Assembly: GCA_036936605.1 (NCBI GenBank)
Contig: JAUPFV010000003.1
Coordinates: forward strand, 109,377,278-109,441,277
Length of the DNA: 64,000 nt
Origin: Limnanthes douglasii subsp. nivea
Taxonomy: Eukaryota; Streptophyta; Magnoliopsida; Brassicales; Limnanthaceae
Direction of reading: 5' to 3'
Shown here: positions 22,267 through 34,229 of the stretch, piece by piece
Numbering within the stretch: position 1 is the stretch's first letter
Layout of the letters: each line of letters begins with the position of its first letter
The notes under the pieces: generated by a model
What the model was told of the DNA's origin: nothing
The model's database searches: none
Seen by the model: the letters and a program-made list of their open reading frames with translations, nothing else
Translations under genes and position numbers: made by a program

Positions 22267-22950
22267 TTTAATTTTTATGTTATTTTTTTAAATTAAAAAA
22301 TTGAAAATTAAATTTTACTTAAATTTAATATTTTTTAAGTGGACCTGAACAGACCCATAACGGATCGAACTGAAAAACTTAGCTGCCGGAAACTGCTCAC
22401 GAAAAATAAATTAAAAACAGCTGTTTGTAAGAGTTTTTTTTATTAAAAAAACAAACCTAATTTATAGCCGTCAGAACATAAATTCTAGACATGCTTTAAT
22501 CCAATTTTAATAAAAATAAATTAAAAAAAAAGCCACCAAAATTAAATAATAAACACATCGAATAAACTAACAAACAAGACATAATAAGCAAATATTTGTA
22601 CGACCCATTAATAAATTCATGTCCAACTCACCCCATTTGTTTGAGAATTAATTTATATATGTGTATTTTATTGCTATTAAATGACCAAAATGGATACGAA
22701 TGTTTTGGTCCGACAATAGATAAGACTCGCCTAAACTGAAAGGCAATGAATCAGGAGCAAACTTTGTGAAGTTTTTTTAATATGTGATAGAATTTGTAAT
22801 TGGAAGAATGGTACGACGAGAGTTAAAATATCCAAATTCACTTGAATGATAATGGTAAGTGGAACGGTATGGTTCGATTCATCAAAACATCGCGGTAGTA
22901 TTTGTCGGGTTCCACGATAATGAGAGGCTCAAAAGATGCAGTGGTTGTTA
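22267..22950. other. Intergenic, no gene supported
   Basis: AT-rich sequence between the LINE tail and the MULE remnant. The upstream part of the MULE transposase should lie here but is unrecognisable. Confidence 0.5.
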
Positions 22951-23354
22951 TTTTTGTGATAATTTATTTTCTTACGATTGTGTCTCTTTTTTAAAGATAA
23001 GAGGAATGGTTATATGGCTTCTACTCCTGGAGTATTTGAGCAATCAAATCAAATAGTTTCGTGCTTGTCTATATTGAAGTTAATTGATAGAATTAGAGTT
23101 TTACAAATGTGTCAATTTTTGAGATGTTTTGCTGATGGTGAACGTTAGACTAAGCAATTTGTGTCCTGAATTTTATAAAAACAATTAAATCTAATGTCGA
23201 AGAAGGTCCATGGATAGTCCATTCGTTTACTCTTTTTTACATGAAGTGTTTTGTAGGTATTTGTTCTTGTGGTGCGTGACAACAAGATTGTTTCCCATGC
23301 TCTCATGCTTTAGCTGCGATATTTTATATAGATGTAAATCCTATGAAATATATT
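22950..23354 (+). pseudogene. Mutator-like (MULE) transposase remnant, part 1 (SWIM region)
   Basis: C-terminal part of a MULE transposase. At about 23250-23354 the translation gives CFVGICSCGA, a stop, then QQDCFPCSHALAAIFYIDVNP and MKYI, the CxCx(n)CxH SWIM zinc-finger pattern (CSCG...PCSHALAAI) usual in plant MULEs. Upstream, weak similarity (NLCPEF-like) extends to about 22950. The gene is cut at 23354 by LTR element F. After removal of F and one ATATT duplication the same frame runs on at 35085 (MKYI then EPCNFLRFYKGIYSYGIDAF). Confidence 0.8.
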
Positions 23355-24147
23355 TGTTATAGGAAAATATAACAATGATGATAACAAGTAGAGGTTTTAT
23401 TTATTTCGAGGAAAAAACATACAATTCTTTAGACCTGGGAGCTTATTTATACTTCCTTTTGGTCATATTAAGTAGCTAATTAATACATATTCCCACTGAT
23501 TCAGTGTGTAAACTAGTATTTATGATAGGAACCCTAATTTTATGGTCATTACTTTAGTATCTTTTTATTAATAATGTTGACCAGTTTATTCTGTGTGGCC
23601 TTTATTAGCTCCCTTGATAATCAATCTGTTACAGTAGGCTTCGATCGGTCTCATCTGCTCTGCTCGTCCTTTGTTTACTTGCTCGGTAGACGTCTGATCG
23701 TTTCTTTAATACCGATTCCGGCTCGGCCTGCTCAGCTAGGCGTCTATTCAGTCGAGCTCCTCGTTGTAGTACGAGTCATTGCTATTCTCCATTATTCAGT
23801 TGTATTGTTGGCTCCTCTTTGCTTCTCAGCTATCCCTTAGTGATATGGATCTGATCTGCACCGTTCCTCCACGAGTCCTCTCTCTATTTAATAAATGTCA
23901 TATACTCTGCTCGTCCTCAATCTATTTACTCGGTAGATGTTTGAACATTTCTTTACTGTTGATTCCTTCTTGGTTTTCTCAACAACGCGTCTGTTTAAAC
24001 GAGCTCAACTCTGTATTAGAAACCATTGTAGTACTCCATCTACCGGTTGCCTTATCAGGTCCCTTTTTCTTTTTGGCTGGCCCTCTGAGATATAGCTATG
24101 CTCTCCATGGGGCCTTTGTTATGATACATTTGTCGTTTTCCAATTGG
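23355..24147 (-). repeat. 3' LTR of element F, cut by element D
   Basis: Starts TGTTATAGGAAAATATAACA and matches 34230 onward with scattered changes (TAAGTAGCTAATTAATACAT, CGGTCTC, TTGCTCGGTAGACGT). Similarity stops at about 24146, where the Tat LTR of element D begins. The last ~70 bp present in the other LTR are absent here. Confidence 0.88.
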
Positions 24148-24830
24148 TGTGGATTATTTCTACTCGAAGGGTATTTTTGGTCTTTTGTTTATTGGGTTAT
24201 TAAATTTTAAAGTAGAAAGTAGAGAGATAAAATAGATGTGTGCTCGTGATTAAGTTTGTTAAAAAACGTCCACCCATTAATTGTGGTTGGTTGGGGTATT
24301 TATACTCTTTTTTGTGACCCATGGGCTGCTCGGGTCAGACCTTGGACTCAGATCCATTTCATAATTTTCAATGCCCAATTCCAAAATGGTTTAGCACACA
24401 ACTGAGTCATAATCCACTTAGGTTTACTGTTCATCAAAAGTTTGGTGTAGAAGATGTTCAAATTACCCCTTCAGATTTTGTCCCAATGGCCTTCCAAAAA
24501 TATCTGACCCTACGAAAGCCTCTTTAGTTTTTTTTAAAACTGTTTTGGAAGAGCTAACTATCAAAGAGAAGACCCGGATCAGAATGTTTGGGAATAGTTA
24601 ACTCTAAAAAAGAAGACTTGGATTGGATCTGAAGGGTTGTTTATGTTTGGTGAGAAGGAATCCAAAAGTCAAAGTTTAAATGAATAGTTTTTTAGTACAC
24701 GTGTCAGTTTCTGGTTCGACCTCTGAGCCGTTTTTTCTCTACGTACTTGCACCTATGTTTTGAAAAAGTAATTAATCTAGATCACTAGTCCTTAATTATT
24801 GTTTAGATGATTCATCTCCCCTAGGTAACG
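24148..24830 (-). repeat. 3' LTR remnant of Tat element D
   Basis: Begins TGTGGATTATTTCTACTC, alignable with TGTGGATAAAAGTAGCC of element A. It keeps the GGTATTTATACTC TATA-box region and CATGGGCTG...CGGGTCAG, and ends near CTCCCCTAGGTAA (CTCCTAGGAATCA in A). Confidence 0.7.
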
Positions 24831-24974
24831 TACTCAAGTATTTTTCACATGTATATATATATATATATACAACTGTTTTACTATTTCTATTTCTAGAGTG
24901 AGAAAAAAATCAAATTTCAGTTTCCAGAGAGATAATGCTTAAATCTTTGATTTGTTCACAGTTTAAGAAATTTT

Positions 24975-26935
24975 ATGTTCATACCTAGAACTGATCTCAT
25001 CAAAGGAGGCTGGTTGAATTTGTCTGAATTGGAAAGAGAAACAAAGGAAGCAAGAATCGCTGACGGACTCTCTGCTTCTTCTAGTGGAGTGATTAGCTAA
25101 ACAATACTGGAGTCCGAAAAGAGTTCATCTTCGTCCAAAACATCGGTAATTAGAAAAATCCTTTCATTCCAAATTTATCTACACTAGACTTCCAACCTTC
25201 AGTTCAAATACCCATAAGTATTCCTCTAAGGACAAAATAATTTTAAGTATCAAATAACCTTCACCATTAATTGATATGGGTCAGATACTGAAAATATTAT
25301 TCCCCAAAGAGTCACTCGTCTTTCCAAGGCCAAAAGTACTCCTCCATCCTTAAAAAATATTAGTTCACGGGAAATAGAACCGTCTGCCCAACTTTCTTCG
25401 AATATAAAATCATCAATTCCCCTCAATTAAGTTACTCAAATTGAGAAGGAAGCTAAAAGTGCTAAATCGTCTGATCAACAACCAATTATAATGGAGGAAA
25501 CATGGAAGACTGTAGGGAAGATACCCCATTGGAGATGTCCAAAAATACTAGAGACATCACAACAGTTCGGACTACCAAAGGAAATGTGGGGATACCTAAT
25601 TTCGAAGCACTTCCAAAGTGTGTAGAAGGAAAAGTAGGGCCTAACTTCTGCAAGATTAGTGTGAAGTACTTAATGGTCCTTCATAGGATCTCTTACTTGT
25701 ATACACATACCGTTGAATTGGATAGGATCATTAAAAAATGGGGCTTTCCAGAGTCTATCAAGGTGAGGATTTTCATCACTCCAAAAACTCCGATGGTATG
25801 TAAAGTTGGAGAGATAATGGTATATGTTGAGGTGTTGAACTGGGTGTTCGTTACCCCTTAGATATAGAAATAGTAAGGTATTTTCATCTGATAAAACTTT
25901 GCCCAAGATAACTGAGTCCCAATGTTTGGTATACTCTGTTAGTCAGTATTATTTCTTCGAGATTGTAAAAAATTCCAATGACTATGGAGCATCTGGAAGC
26001 TGGAAGGATCACATTCGCCAAATTAAACCAATGGGCCTCATAGAAATGGGGTCTTGCCTTCCACAACTGTTCCACTGTTGGAAACATGGTTAGGTCTCAG
26101 TTGTAGAAGTGGAAATAGGGAGCTTACTTGAATACAACTTAACAATCCCCCTTCATCGAAGATCATCATTAAAATTACTGAGGCAATGGATGGTAAACTC
26201 TACTTGACAGCCCAGAATAAAGCCCCTAGCCACCTAGACAAGATAAAAAAAAGAAGCAGGAGAATAACGACGAAGTTAACCCATAACATCAGATTTTTGA
26301 TGTGGGTAGTTTGGATAATCTTGAAGGGATCAATATTGCTTTGTTAGAGGTAGTTGTTGTGACAGTGGGCGAAACCGAAAGGTCAGAATATCCACCTCAA
26401 ATTAAGAAACAATTTCATAAGAGACGCAAAGAAGGTAGTGACCGAAGGGCTGGGAAAAAGAAGAAGGGAACCATAGGGTCAGAGATAATACTCTGACCTA
26501 CAACTGTTCATCTTACTCTTCCAACTGATGTTCCTTCACAAAAAGATGTACAAGATGATCCTCCTTCTCTGGCGTTTCCTACATTCGATCAGTTAATCTA
26601 GATGACCAAGGTAACATGTATTTCAGCGAGTTTGATAAACAGGATTTTGATCAAACCTTTCCCTAGTCAACCACTGTAGCCAATGCAGTACTATATGATG
26701 GTGAATCTTTTGAAGTATCAAGTGAGCATGATACCTTGGACCATGCATTCTTAGGCTACATCAGGTTAATAATTAACCTAGAAAGACAAGCTAGCGCTCA
26801 GGCTAAGACATTATTTCTTTTCGCACTACCAATCAAGACTTAACCAATTCTCTTTCATTCGAACAACAGAAAGTTGAGGATTTAGGCAAAAATAATAAGC
26901 AGTTGAGCACTAATTTATCAGAGGCACCACATGTG
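24975..26935 (+). pseudogene. Antisense ORF (aORF) remnant of Tat element D
   Basis: Starts at ATG 24975 with TDLIKGGWLNLSELERE, matching the aORF start in A and B (TALIKGGWLNLSELERA). The central domain is readable at 25590-25930: LPKCVEGKVGPNFCKISVKY, RIIKKWGFPESIKVRI and KTPMVCKVGEIMVYVE. That is the region resembling the Pfam family Putative gypsy type transposon (PF04195). Later pieces (LYLTAQNKAPSHLDK at about 26205; coiled-coil remnants to 26935) follow the same order. Numerous stops and deletions; non-functional. Confidence 0.8.
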
Positions 26936-26964
26936 CCATTTTCCATTATTTTTCTTGACTAAAA

Positions 26965-27361
26965 CGGGATGAGTTGTCTACAAAGGGTATTAAGATTCTT
27001 TAATATTCCCCATTTTGGTTAACCGATCAACCTTTTGCATTATCACATCATCTTTTTCTTTGGAAAAGGTCCTCATTTTCTGTACAATTGGTCCAACATA
27101 AGATCATAGTAATAAATTGTGGTAGATCACCTTAGTTGGTACTCCAGTTACATCATCATTGAACCATGCAAACACATGTAGATTGTCAAATAAGAAGGAT
27201 AATAACTTTTGTTTAAAACTCAACGGTAGTTTAGTTCCAATCCTAACACATTTCCTTCTACCACACAATGGATTTCAACTTCTTCAATCGGTATTTACAG
27301 CACTAGGATCCTCCCTTGAATCATCTATTCTATTCTGATTGGTGAAAGGCTCCAGTAGTTG
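26965..27361 (-). pseudogene. Pol N-terminus remnant of Tat element D
   Basis: Minus-strand sequence after the gag/pol stop at 27364-27362. It aligns with the first ~110 codons of pol in B at nucleotide level (matching the KEKADVIVQEVD and WCNADVTGV regions). The homology ends at about 26965 at the internal deletion, before the catalytic reverse transcriptase motifs. Confidence 0.75.
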
Positions 27362-28325
27362 TTATTCCTTGTTAACCTTAAGTGCCTCCAATAATTTTGA
27401 TGCAAGGGGTGTTACATAGCATTCCCTAGAAACTTTGTGGCTACTTTGGACAACACCCACTTGTCCTCCCACCGTATACATTAAACATTGGTGGACAGTA
27501 GAGGCCACAACATGCATCCTAGAGAGCCAAAATCTTCCCAATATGACATTGTAGGATGTTGGGCAATCAACCACAATAAATAACACTCTTACCATTCCGA
27601 TTTGGATCATGATCAAGATATTCAATGTCCACATCAAATCTTTCAATAACCATCATGGCATCCTCCTGTCTGGCTGTCCCTAGAAGGGTTGATAAAGTCG
27701 TTTGAGGTGCATTAGTATTGCATTGAGTGTTATCTGGTCTACTGCCCCTTTTTCTTTTAAAAAAGAGACCCAAGTTTTCTCGCTCTATGAGATTTTGCAC
27801 TTCTTGCTTTAGTGCTATAAAATCATGGGTGTCATGACCCACATCATTGTGATATTTATAGAAATGAGTACTTTGAGTCTCTCTAAGGGACTGTAGTGGG
27901 GCTAACCTTCTAAAATGCACATCATTCTTAGTTTTGTCATATATTGTTGCTACACTTTCTCCCAGCTCAGCAAACGATTCAGGCTCAACCCATGGGCCTC
28001 TTTTGCTTCTAACTTGTTGGTTTTGACTGGACTGGTTTTGTCTGGGCTGATGTGATCCCTCTCCGGATTCTTTTGACTTGTAATTGACAATAGACTCAGA
28101 TTGAGTTGTTGCTTGTGGAATTGATCCTGTAGTAGCAGATCTGTTCTGACGAGGCACTATAGACTTCTTAGTTTCTCCAACTGTGATTTGTTTTCCAACT
28201 TGATTTAACAACCCTAAAAAATTCATCGTTTTCTTCTGGGTTACTAATTCATCGATCATAATCCATTTGGTCCTCGGAGAGAACAAAGTAGAGGTCAATG
28301 TTACCCATAAGACTATCGTGAACAA
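27362..28325 (-). pseudogene. Gag C-terminus and protease remnant of Tat element D
   Basis: Gag tail: RKRGSRPDN, TQSTHFYKYHNDVGHDTHDF (zinc-knuckle region, first Cys changed), LKQEVQNLIERENLGLF. Protease C-terminus after a frameshift: VRVLFIVVDCPTSYNVILGR and WLSRMHVVASTVHQC. The protease active-site part is deleted between the two. The frame ends LKVNKE then TAA followed by CAACTA, the same position as the TAG stop in A, B and C. Confidence 0.85.
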
Positions 28326-30885
28326 GTCTTTGAGCAGCTGTCAACGATAGATTTTGATCAGAACGCCAACAACCGGTGGGAATTTGGATTCAGACTTGAG
28401 ATCCCAGAGTTCCAAAGGAGTCTTGAACCAGAGAAGTTTTAAGATTGGATCACCTCAGTTGAAAAAATCCTTAATTTCAAGGAGGTTCTAGACACAAAAT
28501 GGGTACAATTGGCTGCAATTAAGTTCTGAGGCCGAGCTGCATCTTGGGGGTAGCAGCTCAAGCTGACCAGATTAAGGCAAGGTAAGCCAAAAATAACAAC
28601 TTGGGATAAATTTGTTAAGCACTTGAGGGATGTGTTTTTTCCTTACAAATATGCGCGTATAATGTATCAGCAGTTCCAAAACCTTAAACAAGGGTCAAAG
28701 ATTGTTGATGAATACACTAACGATTTTTACAATCTCCAAAAGATGACTGGTGTTTTTTTTGCTTGTAACTATAAGGATAAGGCATGGTGCAATGTCATTG
28801 CTATAGATGCTTGTCACTTATTGTTAGGCCGACCATGGAAATTTGATAGTAGTGTCACATACGATGGTAGGAAAAACCGCTATAGTTTCATATGGAATAA
28901 CGTTAGATTCATATTAACACCAACTAAGGAGGTATCCCCAAAACCTGGACTTATTGTATCACAGAAGTCGGGTAAGAACTTTTTAGCTCGAAAAGAATTT
29001 ATAGAGAATGCTAGTAATACAAGAATTTTTTATCTTTTGGTGGTTCAATAATTTAATGTTGATCCGTTTGCTGGGATACCATAGCACGTTCGACCACTAT
29101 TAGAAGAATTTTTTGTTGCCTACAGGTCTTCCTCTATTAAGATATATCCAGCACCAAATTGACCTAGTACCAGGTGCTAGCCTACCAAAAGAGCATGAGG
29201 AACATACAGGTGGAAGAACTGTTGACTAAAGGCCACATCCGTGAGAGCCTTAGTCTTTGTGCGGTTCCTGCACTGTTAACACCAAAGAAGGATGGCTCAA
29301 TGACGATGTGCATGGATAGCTGGGCAATCAACAAAATTACATTTAGGTATCAGTTTATTATTCCTCACCTTGATGATTTAATGGATCAGTTGAGTGGTGC
29401 GACCGTGTTTACAAAGCTAGATTTGAAGAGTGGATATCACCAGATTCGTATTCGCATGGGAGATAAGTTGAAAACAACCTTTAAAACCCGAGAAGGTCTG
29501 TTTGAGTAGTTAGTCATGCCATTCGGCCTTTCCAATGCTCCTAGCATGTTCATGCGGGTTATGAACCAGGTATTTCGCCCATTCATTGGAAAATTTCTAA
29601 ATGTGTACTTTATAGATATTCTCATATATATTACTACGGAGGAGCAACACCTTCAGCACTTACGAGAAGTTTTGGTTGTTTTGAGAAGACAAGAGTTTTA
29701 TGGGGGACTCGACAAGTGTTGCTTTATGACAGATTCGGTTCTCATCCTATGGCATGTTGTTTCAAATGATGACTTGTCAGTGGATAAATCAAAGGTGGCA
29801 GGAGTGCGTGACTGGCCTATACCAACTTCTATCACTGAAGTCCGTTATTTTCATGGGTTGGTTTCATTCTACAAGAGGTTCATACATAACTTTAGCACAG
29901 TCATTGCTTATATTACAGATTGTATGAAAAGCAAGACGTTCTGCTGGACCCTTGAAGCAACTAGTGCGTTTGAAGCAATCAAGGTAAGACTGACCACTGC
30001 ACTTATATAGGTTCTACTTGATTTTTCTACAGGGTTTGAACTGCATTGTGATACGTCTAGATTGGGTATTGGAGCTGTACTCAACCAACAAGGCCGACCT
30101 ATAGCCTACTTCAGTGAGAACTTAAGTGGAGCTAAACTCAACTACAACACCTATGACAAGGAGTTTTATGCAGTTGTACGAGCTTTGAAGTACTAGAGTT
30201 CCTACTTGGCCTATAATAACTTTTTCCTATACAACGATCATGATGCCTTGAAGCATCTGCAGATTCGAAACAAGATCTCTTCCCGTCATGCATATTGGGC
30301 AGTGTTTACTCAACAATTTACCTTTTCCATCAAGCACACTTCAGGGGCAGTTAACCGCGTGATTTATGCACTGAGGTGACGCAGTATAATGATTCATATA
30401 GAATGAGAGGTTGTAGGATTGGAGATGATGAAGGATATACTGGCTAGCGATCCATATTTCGGTCATATTCCAGAGGACATCAGCGCAGGTTTGAGAAAAG
30501 ATTTTGCAGTGAGCAACGATTACCTCTTCCAATGTAACTTACTTTGTATTCCTTACAGTAGTTTGAGGTTACTGATTGTACGGGAGAGACACAACGAGGG
30601 GTATGGTGGTAGAGATCAAACGTTTAACTCTTTGTCCAGTCAGTTCTTTTGGCCGCATTTGAGGCGAGATGTTATCCGTTTTGTAGTTGGTTGTTGGGTT
30701 TACCAGGTGGCAAAATGCACATCCTCCAACACAGGTCTATACCTACCATTCCTAATACCGGAGGGACCATGGCGAAGCGTCAGCATGGATTTCGTCTCTG
30801 GACTGCCAAAAACACATAGAGGTAATGATTCTATTTTTGTGGTGGTTGACAGGTTTTCTAAGACTGCCAAAAAGCATGTGTAATA
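28326..30885 (+). pseudogene. Chromovirus-type gypsy polyprotein, both ends missing (element E)
   Basis: Plus-strand Ty3/gypsy of the chromovirus type. Gag at 28360-28740 (RWEFGFRLEIPEF, LRDVFFPYKYARIMYQQFQN). A deletion removes the knuckle and protease start; the protease end is at about 28790-28920 (ACHLLLGRPWKFD). Reverse transcriptase 29174-29700: [51 protein letters not shown]; the catalytic box has lost one Asp (YFIDILIY for YxDD). RNase H at about 29990-30380. Integrase zinc-binding and core start at 30419-30883 (MDFVSGLPKTHRGNDSIFVV, DRFSKTAKK), breaking off at 30885. About ten stops. No LTR is attached, so it is a fragment inside element F. Confidence 0.85.
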
Positions 30886-30889
30886 CTTG

Positions 30890-32200
30890 ATACAGTTTCT
30901 CTATCAAAGAGAAACATTCAACTGGTAGATAAAGATGATATTGATGGGGCGCGAGGGGAAAGTAATCTAGTGGAGACAAATTCAGGTGTAAATATCGACA
31001 ATAGTTGGGGCAAAGCACCCGGGTAATACTTTTGGACGAGGCGGAAGTGAGAGCTTAACCGAGCAGAGATGTGGCTAATGATGAAGACGGCTGATAATGA
31101 AGATGGAGAATGGTACATTTTGTCAAGATGGCAACTGTCTGTCCCTCCGCTTCACTTGTGCAAGAGATGGGTTCGGGGTCACCTTGTGTGAATGTGGTGA
31201 GACTAGATTTTTTACCAACCAAAGAGAAAGAATATGATACAAACAAATTGAAAAGGGTAGAGGAGGAATTCCTTCCACCATATGTGATAATGCCACCTCA
31301 ATCAATGTTAATGTTCGAACAACATAGAGTTGTCTTTTATGAAAACATACTTATGAGTGAGATACTGCATGAGCAAGTAGAGCAAGCGATCGAGGTACAG
31401 TACGATTGTACGTTAGAGTTTTGTTTAGTGAAAATATATGTTATACTAACCTTATTCTAAACACAGATGTATCCTAACTCTGTGGTATTATCAAACTGAC
31501 AAATGTCTAAATGTGATTGTGAACTCATGGAGAAGTGGAAACCTGAGCCCTCGTTCTTTAGATTGGTTAGAGGGTTGTCCACCGAGTTGGCTAGATTTAA
31601 GAATGCATATGGAGCAGCCAAGGAAATGAAGGACAAGGTAGTTGAGGAGAATGAAAGTCTGCGTCAGAAAGTGATCGCGCTCCAAGGTGTCTTGAATACC
31701 TGTTAAACAACATGCAAGGAGCTGACCACGGGGAATGCCACCCTAATAGCCCAGAATAACGGGCTAATTAATAAGAATGGGGAGGTTATGTCCCAAAGCA
31801 GTACGATACTCGCTCAGAATATAACTCAAGCTAAGAAATTGAATATCAGTGTGAGTGCATTGCCAGTCTTAATTTTGAGAATGGGAGGTTGACGTCTGCG
31901 GTGGAAGAATTAAAGGTTAAAATGATTTTGAGAACGGGATGCAAGGGAGGCATAGGTAATGGAGGTTGCTATGGTGATGATGGCGCAGAAACAGAAAGAG
32001 GCTATAGCTAAATTGATGTCTAGGAACCTGGGTATGAAGTTGGGCTCGTTGGAAAAAAATTCACCTGGCGAGAAGCGGTTCCTGGATGGGGGTACGTCAT
32101 AAGTCATGCCAGCGCGGTCACAACATGAGCTAACTGATGTGCCCACCTCTGAAATTCAAGTAGCCACGACGCAGTAAAGCGTTGACGATCTGAGCTTGGC
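30890..32200 (+). pseudogene. Probable antisense extra-ORF remnant of element F
   Basis: Plus-strand frames with charged coiled-coil character, for example 31503-31706 (MEKWKPEPSFFRLVRGLSTE, then NAYGAAKEMKDKVVEENESL) and a heptad-like stretch to about 31880. A GTACGT...AACACAG segment at about 31401-31467 could be a short intron. Position (opposite strand to F gag, distal to the 5' LTR) and coiled-coil content parallel the second exon of the Tat aORF, but sequence similarity is not obvious. Tentative. Confidence 0.4.
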
Positions 32201-32209
32201 GCTTGATGC

Positions 32210-32885
32210 CTGAAGTAATGCATGTTTAAAAAGTATTTGGATGAGCTCATATCTATTTATTACTATCTTATTCTTTAAACAATTAAATAATTTTAATCAC
32301 TTCTCTATGACGTCATTGTTGTTTGTACTAATATACGATAGCAATTGTGGAGCTTCTTAACTTATGAAGGCATATGTTTATCTTATAAATATGGAGAACA
32401 TCCTTACAATGTCGAGCTTTATTAAGCTCGTTGTATAAGTCAGTGAGACCCTATTATGCATCGAGGTTATTTAGACCCTATTGCGTGGGTCGTTCAAGGG
32501 TTTGATCCAAGATCACTTCGCGTTACGTAGGTATGGGTGAAGTATACTCCTCAGCTTATTTGTGGTGAGGTCATTTAAACCCTATTGTCTGGCCCCTTTA
32601 AAGTTTTGATGTTAGATCCATTCATGTTGCGTAGCCCGTAGGGGTGGTACGTAACTATTTTGTATTAATAGACTCTATGGTCTGGGCTCAGCATGAACCC
32701 TTGCATCGTCTCTATGCGTGGTCATTTCCAGCACCCGTCACTGGGGAGACGTTATCATTGTGATAGGAGCAAAAGTACCTGATGAACCTCTTATAGCCTG
32801 GAGCACTCATCACCCGTGGAGACTGATATCTCGTTCTCCCCTTCGTTCGATCATATATTACAGAAATAGACTCGGTTAATGGTAT
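32210..32885. other. Non-coding spacer of element F
   Basis: No coding signal. It contains a degenerate short repeat of GACCCTATT-type words (32448, 32470, 32582) and GTTGCGTAG/GTTACGTAGG words, comparable in position to the structured spacer between pol and aORF in elements A-C. Confidence 0.4.
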
Positions 32886-32889
32886 AAAT

Positions 32890-34170
32890 CTTCTGGATGG
32901 ATTATCAGGCTATATCGTTCGTCGAAAAGTATCACTTATAGTCCCGTAGTCTATCTTCTTTTAGTTGGACTTCCATTTTCTTGGGTCGTTCACGAGTCTT
33001 ACTAGGGAGTCTCCCTTCCTCATGTTGTCCACTCGTATGAATGTATCTGCCACATTTTTGGTCAAGAGTCAGATCAAATCAGTGTAGAGCTCCCCTCACC
33101 GATCGAGGCCTTTTTTGAGCGAGACGACAACCATATTTTTTGCTAGATCTGGTAAGTCATTCATGCAATGAACAAAACGCTTGACATATCTTTTTAATCA
33201 CTCATCTTTTTTCTGGTAAAGATCCATGATTTAGTCGCGTTCGTGTCTGAGTGCCTTGTTGCTTACAAAAGTTTCCCTGAAAGCTCTCCGCAACCCTACG
33301 AAATCATAAATCGATGCTTTAGGTAAACTACTGAACCAGTCTATTACATTAGTTTTAAAGGTCATAGACATAGCATAACATCATCAAGGTTATATGCCAT
33401 CATTATATTGCAGAATGTTTCCAAGTATCTTCCGGATATCCCGTGCCATCATAGGCTTCCATCCTAAATGGATTGAGCTCTCAAAGGAGCTGCGCTTCAA
33501 GAATATTTTTGACAAATGGGGATTATTTGAGTATATACGCTGACAGATTTGGCCGCACTTGATTGTACTAGACAACCTCAAACTCTTTAGATTTCTTAGA
33601 AGTGCGGGGCTCCTCACCATGCAAGGGTTCGTGATCCTTGGAGCGTCTTTTGCCTCCACTTTCACTTTCTCATTCTACTATCTCCCTGCGCTTGGAAGAG
33701 CGGCCCCCTTGATTCGCGTGGCTAACATTGAGCCCTGACAGAGGGTTGGCACGACTGGTACCTTGTACTTTATTTTTTAGTACGTTGATTGCATATTCAC
33801 TCGAAAAATAGTAGCATGCATAGCTTGCTCTCTAGCATCGTGTTCACATGCCACCTTATCTTGCTCTTGATAAAGGTGTTGAAGTTGCTGGATTTTTGTC
33901 TTGGCCATTGGACCCTTGCTCACTGTTTCCTACAACACATGATTCATCTAGTGTTTGTGGTGCTAACTCCGGTTCTATGATGGTCGTCGGTGGTCCCAGT
34001 TGGGGTGACATTTCAACAGGTGGCGCTGGTGCCACCCCATTGTTAGTTACTGCTGCGGGGGGCATTGATCATGTCCCCCTAGCGGGTTTGTCGTTGCTCT
34101 CCGCCGATCTGTCACCTTGCCTGGCTCCTGAATATCTCTTTCACCCCCCGACCTTGTTACTATCATGGTT
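32890..34170 (-). pseudogene. Gag remnant of element F
   Basis: Minus-strand Ty3/gypsy capsid region at about 33420-32950, in shifting frames: VIDWFSSLPKASIYDFVGLR, RAFRETFVSNKALRHERD, then LKRYVKRFVHCMNDLPDLAK and VVVSLKKGLDR. Upstream, to about 34170, is a Pro/Ser-rich N-terminal region (VAPAPPVEMSPQLGPP; ESCVVGNSEQGSNGQDKNPA). It lies next to the right LTR, as expected for a 5'-end gag. Several stops. Confidence 0.75.
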
Positions 34171-34211
34171 AGATAACTCTAGTTTTAAGTGCTAGTTCAG
34201 TTCTCGAAACG

Positions 34212-34225
34212 CCCCCCCCCCCCCC
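34212..34225. repeat. 14-C homopolymer at the primer-site position of element F
   Basis: On minus the LTR ends TATAACA, then AATTGG and a run of G. The run occupies the place where a primer-binding site (TTGGCGCC-like) would be expected. Confidence 0.85.
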
Positions 34226-34229
34226 AATT

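Larger units (their letters stand above)
24148..28325 (-). mobile_element. Degenerate Tat gypsy element D with large internal deletion
   Basis: Same family as A, B and C on minus. From left: 3' LTR remnant (24148-about 24830), antisense aORF remnant (24975-26935), the first ~110 codons of pol (27361-26965), then protease and the C-terminal half of gag (28325-27362). Most of pol, the convergent spacer and the end of the aORF are deleted in one step between 26936 and 26965. The gag end abuts chromovirus E. It is the most diverged of the four Tat copies. Confidence 0.85.

Noticed and set aside
22859..23056. 65-codon open frame upstream of the MULE
   Set aside because: Different frame from the transposase remnant and without recognisable domain.
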